This document shows positions 8,898-17,677 of a stretch of 64,000 nucleotides of DNA, piece by piece; within the stretch, counting starts at the first letter, position 1; every line of letters starts with the position of its first letter. The notes beneath the pieces are model-generated. The model worked only from the letters and a program-made list of their open reading frames with translations. It was not told the origin of the DNA and did no database searches. The DNA is from Micrococcus lacusdianchii (lineage in GTDB: Bacteria > Actinomycetota > Actinomycetes > Actinomycetales > Micrococcaceae): the NCBI RefSeq assembly GCF_023155805.1, contig NZ_JAKNUW010000006.1, positions 62,001 to 126,000 of the forward strand. The letters are read 5' to 3'. The translations under genes were made by a program, and so were the position numbers.

Positions 8898-8929
8898 GGT
8901 CGCGCGCAACCAAGTCGCGCCCCAGCGAC
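8898..8929. promoter_or_regulatory. Candidate OhrR operator between ohr and ohrR
   Basis: The 14-bp element GGTCGCGCGCAACC (8898-8911) is palindromic except for one base pair. Immediately beside it, GTCGC-N6-GCGAC (8914-8929) forms a second inverted repeat. Both lie in the divergent ohr/ohrR spacer, overlapping the region just upstream of the predicted ohrR -10 box (TAGAAT, 8933-8938). A MarR-type dimer bound here could repress both genes. The motif itself is inferred from symmetry and position, not from a known consensus. Confidence 0.55.
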
Positions 8930-8944
8930 CACTAGAATGCTCCC

Positions 8945-9433
8945 ATGGATGCCGCGCCGACCCCCAGCCTCGCCCTCGAGGACCAGCTCTGCTTCGCCCT
9001 GCACCGGGCGACGCGCGCCGTCACGCGCGGCTACGGCCCCCTGCTCTCCCGCCTCGGCCTCACCTACCCGCAGTACCTCGTGATGCTCACCCTGTGGCAG
9101 GTGGAGAGTGACGCCTCGGCTGAGACGGATGCGTCGACACCGGACGCCGGGACGCTGGGAGTCGGCGCGCTGCGGGACAGGCTCGGCATGGACAACGGCA
9201 CCATCACGCCTCTGGTGCGGCGCCTGGCCTGCATGGGGCTCGTCACGCGGGAGCGCGACGTCCGCGACGAGCGGCGCGTGCTGGTGCGGCTGACGGACGA
9301 GGGGCGGGCGCTGCGGGCGTCCGCCCGGACGGTCCCGGCGGACGCCCTCACCCGGATCCCCCTCGACGTCTCCGAGCGCCAGGTCCTCATGGACCAGCTG
9401 AACCGGATCACCGAGGCCGTCGGGCCGCGCTGA
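8945..9433 (+). CDS. ohrR: MarR-family peroxide-sensing repressor, OhrR type
   Basis: 162 residues with the MarR winged helix (about 55-120: 'LGVGALRDRLGMDNGTITPL' helix-turn-helix, then a 'DERRVLVRLT' wing). The reactive cysteine of OhrR proteins is present in 'LCFALH' (about residue 17), which on oxidation releases DNA. A Ser/Thr/Asp-rich loop of about 15 residues precedes the helix-turn-helix and is longer than usual. TAGAAT lies 6 nt before the ATG without a ribosome-binding site, so the mRNA is probably leaderless. Confidence 0.9.
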   Translation: MDAAPTPSLALEDQLCFALHRATRAVTRGYGPLLSRLGLTYPQYLVMLTLWQVESDASAETDASTPDAGTLGVGALRDRLGMDNGTITPLVRRLACMGLVTRERDVRDERRVLVRLTDEGRALRASARTVPADALTRIPLDVSERQVLMDQLNRITEAVGPR

Positions 9434-9465
9434 GACGGCGGGAGCGGCCCGCGCGCGGAGCGCGG

Positions 9466-10272
9466 TCAGCGCACCCGGTCCAGGATCGCCCGGGCGACGG
9501 CGTCCGCCTCGCGCTCGGGCAGCCAGTGGTCCGCGTCGAGCTTCACAAACCGGTACTCCCCCGCCACCTGCCCCGCCGTGAGCTCGGCGGCCCGCGGCCC
9601 CAGGGCCGCGTCCCGGGTGCCCCACACATACGTGGTGGGGACCGACACGGGCGCGCTGCTCGTGGTGGTCACCAGATCCGGGTTCGCCCGATACCAGTTC
9701 ACCGGGCCGCGCAGGCTCTGCGGGGTGGAGAACCGGCGGGCGTAGTGCTCCGCCCCGGGGACCTGCCCCCGCTGCAGCAGGGAGCCCAGCCGTCGCGCGA
9801 GGATCCGTTCGGGGAGGGACGGTGCCTGGAAGGCGGCGATGTACCAGCTGCGGCGCAGCTGGTCAGGGCCGCGCAGGGCGCGGGCCAGGGCGGCCGGGTG
9901 CGGCGTGGACAGGACGGTCAGGGACGCGACGCGCTCGGGGTGCGCGGTGGCCAGCGCCCAGGCGACGGCGCCGCCCCAGTCATGGCCGACGACGTGGACG
10001 CGCCGCGCCCCCGCCGCGTCCGCCAGCGCGACGGCGTCCCCCACGAGCGCCGGGAGGCGGTAGGCCGCCGTCGCCCGCGGAGCGGCCCCCGGGGAGTAAC
10101 CGCGCTGGTCCGGCGCGAGGGTGCGCAGCCCCGCGGCGTGCAGCAGCGGCTCGACGTGCCTCCATGACGTGGCGTCCTGCGGGAAGCCGTGCAGCAACAG
10201 GACCACCTCTCCCTCGGCCGGTCCGCCGTCGCGGACGTCGAAGGTCAGGCCCTGATGCCGGAATGTGGCCAT
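9466..10272 (-). CDS. Alpha/beta hydrolase, epoxide-hydrolase-like
   Basis: About 268 residues. Oxyanion segment 'LLHGFPQD' (about 30-37), nucleophile elbow 'GHDWGG' with Asp as nucleophile (about 96), and the catalytic histidine in 'DADHWLPER' near the C-terminus identify a soluble epoxide hydrolase or haloalkane-dehalogenase-type enzyme. The start is placed at the ATG at 10272 behind a GGGGG stretch. An in-frame GTG at 10302 overlaps the TGA of the upstream gene (GTGA) and is a real alternative. It is last in a three-gene minus-strand group with a reductase and a DJ-1-like protein. Confidence 0.85.
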   Translation of the reverse strand: MATFRHQGLTFDVRDGGPAEGEVVLLLHGFPQDATSWRHVEPLLHAAGLRTLAPDQRGYSPGAAPRATAAYRLPALVGDAVALADAAGARRVHVVGHDWGGAVAWALATAHPERVASLTVLSTPHPAALARALRGPDQLRRSWYIAAFQAPSLPERILARRLGSLLQRGQVPGAEHYARRFSTPQSLRGPVNWYRANPDLVTTTSSAPVSVPTTYVWGTRDAALGPRAAELTAGQVAGEYRFVKLDADHWLPEREADAVARAILDRVR

Positions 10273-10298
10273 GCGGCCCCCGAGCGCGCCGTCGCTCG

Positions 10299-11309
10299 TC
10301 ACAGCCGGACGACCATCTTCCCCGTGTTGGCGCCCTCGAGCAGGTCGATGAACGCCTGGGGTGCGTTCTCCAGGCCCTCCCGGACGGTCTCGTCCCACTG
10401 GATCTTCCCGTCGGCGACCCACGGGCCCACGCGCTCGAGGAACTCGGGGCGGACCTGCGCCGCGTACTTCTGCAGGACGAAGCCGCGCAGGGTCAGCCGC
10501 TTGCCGATTGCCAGCGCGAGGTTGCGCGGGGCGGCCGGCGGCTCCGTCGAGTTGTACTGGGCGATCGCACCGCACATCGCCACGCGGCCGTCGACCCGCA
10601 TCGCGGCGATGGCGGCCTCGAGGTGGTCGCCGCCCACGTTGTCGAAGTAGACGTCGATCCCCTCCGGCGCGGCCTCGGCCAGCAGGTCCGTGGGCGAGCC
10701 GTCGTGGTAGTTGAACGCGGCGTCGAAGCCCAGCTCCTTCACCCACGCCACCTTCTCGGGCGTGCCGGCCGAGCCGACGACGCGCGAGGCGCCCAGGAGG
10801 CGGGCGATCTGGCCGGCGACCGAGCCGACGGCCCCCGCGGCGCCCGAGATGAAGACGGCGTCGCCCTCCTGCATCTCGGCCACGTGCACGAGGCCGGTGT
10901 AGGCGGTCAGACCCGTCATGCCCAGCACGCCCAGGTAGGTGCTGTCCGAGAACTGGGAGGTGTCCACGGCCTGGACGGTGTCGCCGTCGAGGACGGCGTG
11001 CTCGCGCCAGCCGAGGCCGTGGAGCACGGACGTGCCCTCCGGCACGTCCGCGTGGCGCGAGGCGATCACGGTGCCCACCGCGCCGCCGTCGAGGGGGGCG
11101 TCGAGCTGGAACGGGGGCACGTAGGACTCGACGTCGTTCATGCGGCCGCGCATGTACGGGTCCACGGACATCACAGTGTTGCGCACGAGGACCTGGCCTT
11201 CGGCGAGCTCGGGGAGCTCGACCTCCGTGAGGCGGAAGTTCTCCGGCGTCGGGGCGCCGTGGGGGCGGGAGGCGAGGTGGATCTCGCGCGTGCGGGTGGG
11301 GGTGCTCAT
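10299..11309 (-). CDS. Zinc-independent NADP-dependent MDR oxidoreductase (CurA / prostaglandin-reductase-like)
   Basis: 336 residues of the medium-chain reductase family without zinc ligands. Nucleotide-binding motif 'SGAAGAVGSVAGQ' lies near residue 156, preceded by 'SVDPYMRGRM' (about 49-58), characteristic of the YncB/CurA/leukotriene-B4-dehydrogenase branch. This branch reduces alpha,beta-unsaturated carbonyls with NADPH. Neighbours (DJ-1-like protein upstream, epoxide-hydrolase-like protein downstream) suggest a shared detoxification role for reactive electrophiles, which is inference. Confidence 0.88.
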   Translation of the reverse strand: MSTPTRTREIHLASRPHGAPTPENFRLTEVELPELAEGQVLVRNTVMSVDPYMRGRMNDVESYVPPFQLDAPLDGGAVGTVIASRHADVPEGTSVLHGLGWREHAVLDGDTVQAVDTSQFSDSTYLGVLGMTGLTAYTGLVHVAEMQEGDAVFISGAAGAVGSVAGQIARLLGASRVVGSAGTPEKVAWVKELGFDAAFNYHDGSPTDLLAEAAPEGIDVYFDNVGGDHLEAAIAAMRVDGRVAMCGAIAQYNSTEPPAAPRNLALAIGKRLTLRGFVLQKYAAQVRPEFLERVGPWVADGKIQWDETVREGLENAPQAFIDLLEGANTGKMVVRL

Positions 11310-11354
11310 CGAGTGGTCTCCTCGGGGTCGAAGTGGTGGGCTCGGCGGGGAGGG

Positions 11355-12038
11355 TCAGCGGGCGAGCAGGTCCAGGAGGCGGCGGGCGGCGTCGGCGGAG
11401 GAGGCCGGGTTCTGGCCGGTCACCAGGGTGCCGTCCGTGACCACGAAGCTCTCCTGATCCGGGCCCTTGCGGTAGTCCGCGCCGGCGGCGATCAGGGAGT
11501 CCTCGACGAGGAACGGGACCACGTCCGTCAGCTGGGCGGCCTCCTCCTCGCCGTTGGTGAACCCGGCGACCTGACGGCCGCGCACGAACGGGGTGCCGTC
11601 GGCGGCGGTGATCGGGTGCAGGATCCCGGGCGCGTGGCAGACGAGGCCGAGCGGGCGTCCGGCCGCGTCGCTGTCGAGGATGATCCGCGTGGAGTCGGCG
11701 TCGGACACCAGGTCCCACAGCGGGCCGTGACCGCCCGGGTAGAAGACGGCGTCGAACCCGTCCACGTCCACCTGTGCCAGGGGCGTGGTGTGGGCCAGGG
11801 CGGCCTTGGCCTCCTCGTCCTGGTCGAACCGGCGGGTGGCCTCGGTCTGCATCTCCGGCTTCGAGCTCGTCGGGTCGATGGGCGGCTGGCCGCCGCGGGG
11901 CGAGGCGAGGGTGACCTCGTGGCCGGCGTCCGTGAAGACGTAGTAGGGCGAGGCGAACTCCTCGAGCCAGAACCCGGTCTTGCGGCCGGTGTCGCCCAGC
12001 TGGTCGTGCGAGGTGAGGATCATCAGGATGCGGGACAT
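11355..12038 (-). CDS. DJ-1/PfpI superfamily protein (type 1 glutamine amidotransferase-like)
   Basis: 227 residues. The nucleophile elbow 'LVCHAPGIL' places a cysteine near residue 131, with the preceding 'YPGGHGPLWDL' motif found in Hsp31/YajL-like members. Family activities include glyoxalase III, deglycase and chaperone functions; which applies cannot be told. The ATG at 12038 follows AAAGGG. It is first in the group with the MDR reductase and the hydrolase. Confidence 0.85.
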   Translation of the reverse strand: MSRILMILTSHDQLGDTGRKTGFWLEEFASPYYVFTDAGHEVTLASPRGGQPPIDPTSSKPEMQTEATRRFDQDEEAKAALAHTTPLAQVDVDGFDAVFYPGGHGPLWDLVSDADSTRIILDSDAAGRPLGLVCHAPGILHPITAADGTPFVRGRQVAGFTNGEEEAAQLTDVVPFLVEDSLIAAGADYRKGPDQESFVVTDGTLVTGQNPASSADAARRLLDLLAR

Positions 12039-12152
12039 GTCGGGGGCCCTTTCGTTGGTGGGGACTGCACTCTCATGGTCGTACACAACCGAATCTCGGG
12101 CAAGGGTGACGCTGCCCACCAGCCTCACGCCGCGGCCGCCGCGCCCGGGACA

Positions 12153-13805
12153 TCAGCGCTCCGTCACCCGCCCGTCCTGGACCTGCCAGCGGCGGTCGGT
12201 GCGGACGGTGTCCAGCATGCGGCGGTCGTGGGTGACGAGCAGCAGGGCGCCCTCATAGGTCTCCAGCGCCTGCTCGAGCTGCTCGATGGCCTCCAGATCC
12301 AGGTGGTTGGTGGGTTCGTCGAGCACGAGGACGTTCACCCCGCGGGCCTGGAGCAGGGCCAGGGATGCCCGGGTGCGCTCGCCGGGCGAGAGCTCGTCCA
12401 CGGGGCGGTTCACGTGGTCGGCCCTGAGGCCGAACTTGGCCAGCAGGGTGCGCACCTCCCCGGAGGCCATCTCGGGCACGAGCGCCTCGACGGCCGCGGC
12501 GAGCGGGACGGTCCCGGCCAGCAGCGAGCGCGCCTGGTCGATCTCCCCGATCTGCACGCTGGATCCCAGGGCGGCCATGCCCTCGTCCGGGGCCTGGCGG
12601 CCCAGCAGCCCGCGCAGCAGGGTGGACTTGCCGGCCCCGTTGGGCCCGGTGATGCCGATCCGCTCCCCCGCGTTCACCTGGAGGGACACCGGGCCGAGCG
12701 TGAAGCCGCCCTGCCGGAACACGGCGTCGTTGAGGGTGGCGACCACCGAGCTGGAGCGCGGCGCCGCACCGATGGTGAACTCCAGCCTCCACTCCTTGCG
12801 CGGCTCCTCCACCTCCTCCAGGCGCGCGATGCGGCTCTCCATCTGCCGGACCTTCTGGGCCTGCTTCTCGCTCGACTCACTGTTGGCCTTGCGGCGCAGC
12901 TTGTCGTTGTCCGGGGACTTCTTCATCGCGTTGCGCACGCCCTGACTGGACCACTCCCGCTGGGTGCGGGCGCGGGAGACGAGGTCCTGCTTCTGCTCGG
13001 CGAACTCCTCGTACCTCTCCCGGGCCTGGCGGCGCAGGGTGGCCCGCTCCTCGAGGTAGGCCTCGTAGCCGCCGCCGTAGACGCGGTTGGTGCGCTGGGC
13101 GAGGTCGAGCTCCAGGACGCGGGTGACGCAGCGGGCCAGGAACTCGCGGTCGTGGCTCACCAGCACGACGCCGCCGCGCAGCTCCTGCACGAAGGCCTCC
13201 AGGCGGGTCAGGCCGTCGAGGTCGAGGTCGTTGGTGGGCTCGTCCAGGAGCACGACGTCGAAGCGGGAGAGCAGCAGCGCGGCGAGGCCGACGCGGGCGG
13301 CCCGCCCACCGGAGAGGGAGGTCATGAGGACCTGTTCCGGGGAGGCGGAGAGGTCCAGACCGAGGTCGGCCAGGACGGCGGGGATGCGCTCCTCCAGGTC
13401 CGCGGCGCCGGAGGCCAGCCAGCGGGTGAGGGCGGTGTTGTAGCGGTCCGCGGCGGCGTCGGTGACGTCCGGGTCGGCCAGTGCCTCGGCAGAGGCGTCC
13501 ATCTCGCGGGTGGCCTCGGCGCAGCCGGTGCGGCGGGCGATGTACCCGGCCACCGTCTCCCCCGACACGCGCTCGTGCTCCTGCGGGAGCCAGCCGACGA
13601 AGGCGTCCGAGGGGGCGAGGGACACGGTGCCGGCCTGCGGGGCCAGGTCCCCGCCGAGGATGCGCAGCAGCGTGGACTTGCCCGCGCCGTTGGCCCCCAC
13701 GACGCCGACGACGTCCCCCGGCGCGACGGTGAGGTCGAGCGCGTCGAACAGCGTGCGATGGCCGTGGCCGCCGGCCAGGCCGGAGGCGACGAGGGTGGCG
13801 GTCAT
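12153..13805 (-). CDS. ABC-F family ribosome-associated ATPase
   Basis: 550 residues with two ABC cassettes and no membrane segment. Walker A motifs GANGAGKST (about 36) and GPNGAGKST (about 380), signatures 'LSGGRAARV' and 'LSPGERTRA', and DEPTN after both Walker B strands. A charged linker of about 80 residues rich in Arg, Glu and Lys joins the cassettes (the P-site tRNA interaction motif of ABC-F proteins). Members relieve ribosome stalling or protect against ribosome-targeting antibiotics; the sequence alone does not decide. ATG at 13805. Confidence 0.9.
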   Translation of the reverse strand: MTATLVASGLAGGHGHRTLFDALDLTVAPGDVVGVVGANGAGKSTLLRILGGDLAPQAGTVSLAPSDAFVGWLPQEHERVSGETVAGYIARRTGCAEATREMDASAEALADPDVTDAAADRYNTALTRWLASGAADLEERIPAVLADLGLDLSASPEQVLMTSLSGGRAARVGLAALLLSRFDVVLLDEPTNDLDLDGLTRLEAFVQELRGGVVLVSHDREFLARCVTRVLELDLAQRTNRVYGGGYEAYLEERATLRRQARERYEEFAEQKQDLVSRARTQREWSSQGVRNAMKKSPDNDKLRRKANSESSEKQAQKVRQMESRIARLEEVEEPRKEWRLEFTIGAAPRSSSVVATLNDAVFRQGGFTLGPVSLQVNAGERIGITGPNGAGKSTLLRGLLGRQAPDEGMAALGSSVQIGEIDQARSLLAGTVPLAAAVEALVPEMASGEVRTLLAKFGLRADHVNRPVDELSPGERTRASLALLQARGVNVLVLDEPTNHLDLEAIEQLEQALETYEGALLLVTHDRRMLDTVRTDRRWQVQDGRVTER

Positions 13806-13919
13806 GCTTCTCCTGGCTCGGGTGCGCTTCCCTGGGGCGGGTCACCGCCACACTGTCACAGATCCCCCGGGGCACCGCCCCCGGGCCCCGACTCCCGGAT
13901 CTGCGGCGCGCTTCCTTCC

Positions 13920-13948
13920 TTGCCCTGACAGGGGGAGAGTCATAGCGT
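13920..13948 (+). promoter_or_regulatory. Candidate sigma-70-type promoter for the peroxidase cluster
   Basis: TTGCCC (13920-13925), a 17-nt spacer and TAGCGT (13943-13948) lie about 67 nt ahead of the catalase-like gene's ATG. The spacing and both hexamers fit a housekeeping promoter. A GC-rich inverted repeat (CCGGGGC...GCCCCCGG, about 13868-13886) lies just upstream. Confidence 0.5.
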
Positions 13949-14015
13949 CGCCAGGGTCAGGTGCGCGGCTCCGCGCGGCGCACACGGCGCTCCAGAGAGG
14001 GAAGGCAGAGCACTG

Positions 14016-15104
14016 ATGACTGAACCGGTGAAGTACACGCCCGACATCGAGCATTCGGTCGACCGCGAGGAGGACCTGACCCGCGAGATCCTGGCCCAGA
14101 TGGGCGCGGCACAGCGCCGCGCGGCGGGAGAGCACAAGCACGCCCACCGCGACGCCCACGCCAAAAGCCACGCCGTCCTCAAGGCCACGCTGGAGGTGCA
14201 CGAGGGCCTGGCTCCCGAGCTGGCGCAGGGCATCTTCGCCCGTCCGGGCACCTACGAGGCGGTGGCGCGGCTCTCCTCCGCACCCGGGGACATCCACACC
14301 GACCGCACTCCCGCCCCGCGGGGCTGGGCCTTGAAGGTGCTGGGGGTGGAGGGCAAGCGGCTGCTGCCGGATCTGGGCAGCCACAATCAGGACTTCCTCA
14401 TGGTGAACTTCCCGACGCTCGCCTTCGGCACCGTGGCCCGCTACAAGGAGATGCTGAGCCTGCTGGAGAAGAACTCCCAGTCCCCCGAGCTGCTGCAGCG
14501 CCTGACGACGGGCGCCGCGCGCGTGGTCCGGGGTGCGGTGGAGACCGTCGGGGGGACCCCCAGCGCCACCCTGGAGGGCCTGGGGCGGGACAACGCCCAC
14601 GTCCTCGGCGAGACGTACTTCACCCAGGGCGCCCTGCGCTACGGGGACCACGTCGCGAAGATCTCGCTGGCCCCGGCGTCCGAGAACGTGCGCGCCCTGA
14701 CCGGTCAGGACATGAAGGTGGAGGACTTCTCCTCGATCAGCGAGATCGTCGCCGACTTCTTCTCGCGTGAGAGCGCAGAGTACGTCCTGCGGGCGCAGCT
14801 GGCGACCGACCCGGAGCGCATGCCGGTGGAGGACGCATCCGTCCTGTGGGACGAGGAGGAGGCCCCGCACCAGCCCGTCGCCACCCTGCGCATCGAGGCG
14901 CAGGAGAGCTACAGCCATCCCCGCCGCGTCTACGGTGACGACGCCCTCACCTTCAACCCCTGGAACGGCGTGGTCGAGCACCAGCCGTTGGGCTCCATCA
15001 TGCGCGTCCGCAAGCGCGCCTATGAGCAGTCCACTCGCTTCCGCCACGAGTTCAACGACCGCCCGGCCCCCGAGCCGTCGTCGCTCGACGACATCCCGGA
15101 CTGA
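14016..15104 (+). CDS. Catalase-like heme protein (y4iL-like small catalase family)
   Basis: 362 residues, shorter than true catalases (about 480 or more) and lacking the tetramer arm. Catalase-fold marks are the distal-histidine segment 'KSHAVLKATLEV' (about 50), 'SHNQDFLMVNFPT' (about 125) and a proximal 'HPRRVYGDDALTFNPWNG' region carrying R-x-x-x-Y-like ligands and the FNPW signature. This family often stands beside peroxidases. Here it is followed by an unknown protein and a DyP peroxidase in the same direction, with gaps of 53 and 1 nt. A GGAAGG site lies upstream of the ATG. Confidence 0.85.
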   Translation: MTEPVKYTPDIEHSVDREEDLTREILAQMGAAQRRAAGEHKHAHRDAHAKSHAVLKATLEVHEGLAPELAQGIFARPGTYEAVARLSSAPGDIHTDRTPAPRGWALKVLGVEGKRLLPDLGSHNQDFLMVNFPTLAFGTVARYKEMLSLLEKNSQSPELLQRLTTGAARVVRGAVETVGGTPSATLEGLGRDNAHVLGETYFTQGALRYGDHVAKISLAPASENVRALTGQDMKVEDFSSISEIVADFFSRESAEYVLRAQLATDPERMPVEDASVLWDEEEAPHQPVATLRIEAQESYSHPRRVYGDDALTFNPWNGVVEHQPLGSIMRVRKRAYEQSTRFRHEFNDRPAPEPSSLDDIPD

Positions 15105-15157
15105 TCCCGGCCCCACCCCTCACCATTCACCCCGAAGGATTCTCGAAGGAGGACCTC

Positions 15158-15853
15158 ATGAACGACCGCCCCGACCCCCGACTGCAGGACGAGAGCCGCC
15201 TCGACGCCGTCAAACGCGCCGTCGAGGACGTCGCCCAGGACGCCCCCACACTGGCCAAGATCGCCCTCGAGGCGATGATCCGCGAGCACAACCCGGACCT
15301 GTCCGGCACCGCCGACTCCGCCGGCCGCGTGGGGATGCGCTCGGGCAAGGTCTCGGAGCTGACCGCGATCGCCCGCCTTAAGCCGGGCGGCGCCGAACGG
15401 CTGCAGCGCATCTTCGACCTGACCCGCGGCAACATGGACGGCGCCCAGCGCGTGTCCACGCTCCACGACATGCGCTTCGTCTTCTTCGACGACAACACCC
15501 GCATCCTCTTCGCCACGGCCTACGACGGCGACTGGGACGCGTACATCAACGACTTCGCCACCAAGATCCCCGAGCTGATGGACCTCCTCTTCCAGAACGT
15601 GGAGGGGTGGCCGGGCATCGACAGCCCGACCGTGAAGGACTTCATCGCCGACCACCAGATCACCGCCTCCGGGTGGTTCGTGGCGAACCCGCAGGTCACC
15701 GTGGTGGACACGCGCCGACTGCAGCGCACCGAGGACGCGGTGAACACCTTCCTGGACCAGATGGCCGGGCGCACCGACCTGGACGAGGACACCGCGGCCG
15801 CCCTGAAGCAGCTCACCGACACGATCTCCACCCCCGAGGCGGTGGACTACTGA
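15158..15853 (+). CDS. Uncharacterised peroxidase-cluster protein, ferredoxin-like fold likely
   Basis: 231 residues, no signal peptide or membrane segment. The stretch at about 65-150 ('LTAIARLKPGG...MRFVFFDDNTRILFATAYDGDWDAYINDF') has the beta-alpha-beta rhythm of dimeric ferredoxin-like domains, the fold from which DyP peroxidases are built. It contains no heme-ligand signature that I can see. GAAGGAGG precedes the ATG. Its fixed place between the catalase-like and DyP genes suggests a partner role; the function is unknown. Confidence 0.8.
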   Translation: MNDRPDPRLQDESRLDAVKRAVEDVAQDAPTLAKIALEAMIREHNPDLSGTADSAGRVGMRSGKVSELTAIARLKPGGAERLQRIFDLTRGNMDGAQRVSTLHDMRFVFFDDNTRILFATAYDGDWDAYINDFATKIPELMDLLFQNVEGWPGIDSPTVKDFIADHQITASGWFVANPQVTVVDTRRLQRTEDAVNTFLDQMAGRTDLDEDTAAALKQLTDTISTPEAVDY

Positions 15854-15854
15854 G

Positions 15855-17261
15855 ATGGGCGTGCTCAAGGAGCTGAAGGAACGTTTCGAGCGGGAGCGCG
15901 TCGAGCTGCGCCTGGACGACATCCAGGGCCTGGTGCTGCGGTCGCGGCCCGAGCCCTACGTCGGCGCCCACGCCATGTTGACCGTGGAGGAGGCCGAAGG
16001 CGGCCGGGACTTCGTCCGCCGCCTGGCCGAGCACGTCACCTCCGCGCAGGACTGGGCCGATGACCTGCAGTCCTGGACCGGCGTGGCGATCAGCTATGCC
16101 GGCCTGCGCGCCCTCGGGCTGCCCGAGGACTCCCTGGCCAGCTTCCCGCTGCCCTACCAGCAGGGGATGGCCGCCCGCGCTCAGCAGCTCATGGACACCG
16201 GGCCGAATGCCCCGGAGCACTGGGACGAGGCGTTCACCCAGGACGCCTGCCATATCGCGCTGACGATCTACGCGGCCGACGCCGACGCCCTGGACGCCGC
16301 CCTGGACCAGGCGAAGGAGGTGCTGGAGCACTCCACCGGAGTGACCCTGGTGGCCACCCACCGGTTCGGGGTCGACGAGCTCAACAAGAACCCCTTCGGC
16401 TTCCGGGACTCCATCTCGCAGCCGACGGTGGCCGGCAGCGGGGTGCGGCCGCAGCCGGGCCAGGAGCGCTCCATCTCCGCCGGCGAGTTCATCCTGGGCG
16501 AGAACAGCGAGACCGGCTCCCCGCTGGCCGTGCCGCAGCCGGATGTGCTGGGCCGCAACGGGACCTACGTGGTGCTGCGCAAGTTCGCCAGCCGGGTGGG
16601 CGCCTTCAACGAGTACCTCGCCTCGCAGAGCCCGGATCCGGAGGAGCAGCACCGGATCGCCGCGAAGATGTTCGGTCGGTGGCGCAGCGGCGCCCCGCTC
16701 GTGCTCTCCCCGGACCACGACGACAAGGAGCTGGGCAACGACCCGGAGCGGCGCAACGACTTCACCTTCGAGGACGACCCGAAGGGCCTGATGTGCCCGC
16801 ACTCCAGCCACATGCGCCGCCTCAACCCGCGCGACAGCGACCTGTCGATCATGACGGACGTCAACATCAAGCGGATCATCCGGCGCTCCTCGACCTACGG
16901 TCCCGGGTGGTCGCCGGAGGTGACTTCGGCCGACGACGCGAAGGAGGACCGCGGGATCTACTTCATCTTCATCAGCGCCCGGGCCTTCGACACGATCGAG
17001 TTCATGCAGCAGGAGTGGATCAACGGAGGCAACTTCGTCGACCTCGGCTCCGAGCGGGATCCGATCGTCGGTCTGCACGAGGACGACCCGACGCAGGGAC
17101 GGTTCACCATCCCCGCCGAGCCGGCCCGCAAGCGCATCGACGGCATCACCACCTTCAACCGGATGGCCGGAGGCGAGTACCTCTTCATGCCCTCGCTCAG
17201 CGCCCTGCGGTGGATCGGTGAGGGGGGCTGGACCTCGGACCAGTCGGGCGCCGAGGCATGA
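15855..17261 (+). CDS. DyP-type heme peroxidase
   Basis: 468 residues. The distal region has 'FGFRDSISQPTV' (about 178), in which the usual GxxDG reads GFRDS, keeping the catalytic Asp. The proximal heme-ligand region is 'CPHSSHMRRLNPRD' (about 315). No Tat signal, so it is cytoplasmic unless packaged; no encapsulin gene is nearby. The ATG follows the previous stop by 1 nt (TGAGATG), showing tight coupling. Together with the catalase-like gene it points to hydrogen-peroxide-dependent oxidation or defence. Confidence 0.9.
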   Translation: MGVLKELKERFERERVELRLDDIQGLVLRSRPEPYVGAHAMLTVEEAEGGRDFVRRLAEHVTSAQDWADDLQSWTGVAISYAGLRALGLPEDSLASFPLPYQQGMAARAQQLMDTGPNAPEHWDEAFTQDACHIALTIYAADADALDAALDQAKEVLEHSTGVTLVATHRFGVDELNKNPFGFRDSISQPTVAGSGVRPQPGQERSISAGEFILGENSETGSPLAVPQPDVLGRNGTYVVLRKFASRVGAFNEYLASQSPDPEEQHRIAAKMFGRWRSGAPLVLSPDHDDKELGNDPERRNDFTFEDDPKGLMCPHSSHMRRLNPRDSDLSIMTDVNIKRIIRRSSTYGPGWSPEVTSADDAKEDRGIYFIFISARAFDTIEFMQQEWINGGNFVDLGSERDPIVGLHEDDPTQGRFTIPAEPARKRIDGITTFNRMAGGEYLFMPSLSALRWIGEGGWTSDQSGAEA

Positions 17262-17647
17262 TGCAGCCTCCGTCCCCGGGCGGCCCCGCGGGCGCCCAGC
17301 CGTGGCAGGTGGACCTGGACTGGCTGTGGGGCACCCCACCGGGCAACGACGGCTCCCCCGCGACCCTGCGGCTGGACGTCGTCGGCCCCGGGGCGGCCCG
17401 GGCCGCCGTCGCGTGGCTGAACTCCCTGCCCGGGGACGAGGACGGCGTGCGGGGCAGGGGCGGCTGGCGCGCCGACCCGGGCGAGCAGCCCGACGCGGAC
17501 GACCACGCGATCCTGCTGCTCACCTCGGCCGGTGAAGACGTGGCGGACGGGCTGGAGGACGCCGCCGACGACGCCCACGCGGCGCTGGCCGCCGTCAGGG
17601 GCCTCACCCTGCGGTGGACTCCCCTGCCCCGTGACCCGTCCCGCTGA
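17258..17647 (+). CDS. Small uncharacterised acidic protein coupled to the DyP gene
   Basis: 129 residues, acidic, Trp- and Pro-rich at the N-terminus. The centre may be an alpha/beta unit ('ATLRLDVVGPGAARAAVAWLNSL'). The ATG overlaps the DyP TGA by 4 nt (ATGATG), implying translational coupling. No motif recognised. Confidence 0.65.
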   Translation: MMQPPSPGGPAGAQPWQVDLDWLWGTPPGNDGSPATLRLDVVGPGAARAAVAWLNSLPGDEDGVRGRGGWRADPGEQPDADDHAILLLTSAGEDVADGLEDAADDAHAALAAVRGLTLRWTPLPRDPSR

Positions 17648-17677
17648 GGCCCTCCGCCGCGCCAGTAGGCTGGAGTG

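Noticed and set aside
9822-13928. A plus-strand open frame of about 1,368 codons across 9.8-13.9 kb
   Set aside because: It is antisense to the hydrolase, MDR reductase, DJ-1 and ABC-F genes, all of which show family motifs, and its own translation shows none.
14016-17261. Encapsulin-DyP nanocompartment
   Set aside because: No encapsulin shell gene lies in the window, and the DyP C-terminus shows no evident encapsulin-targeting peptide.
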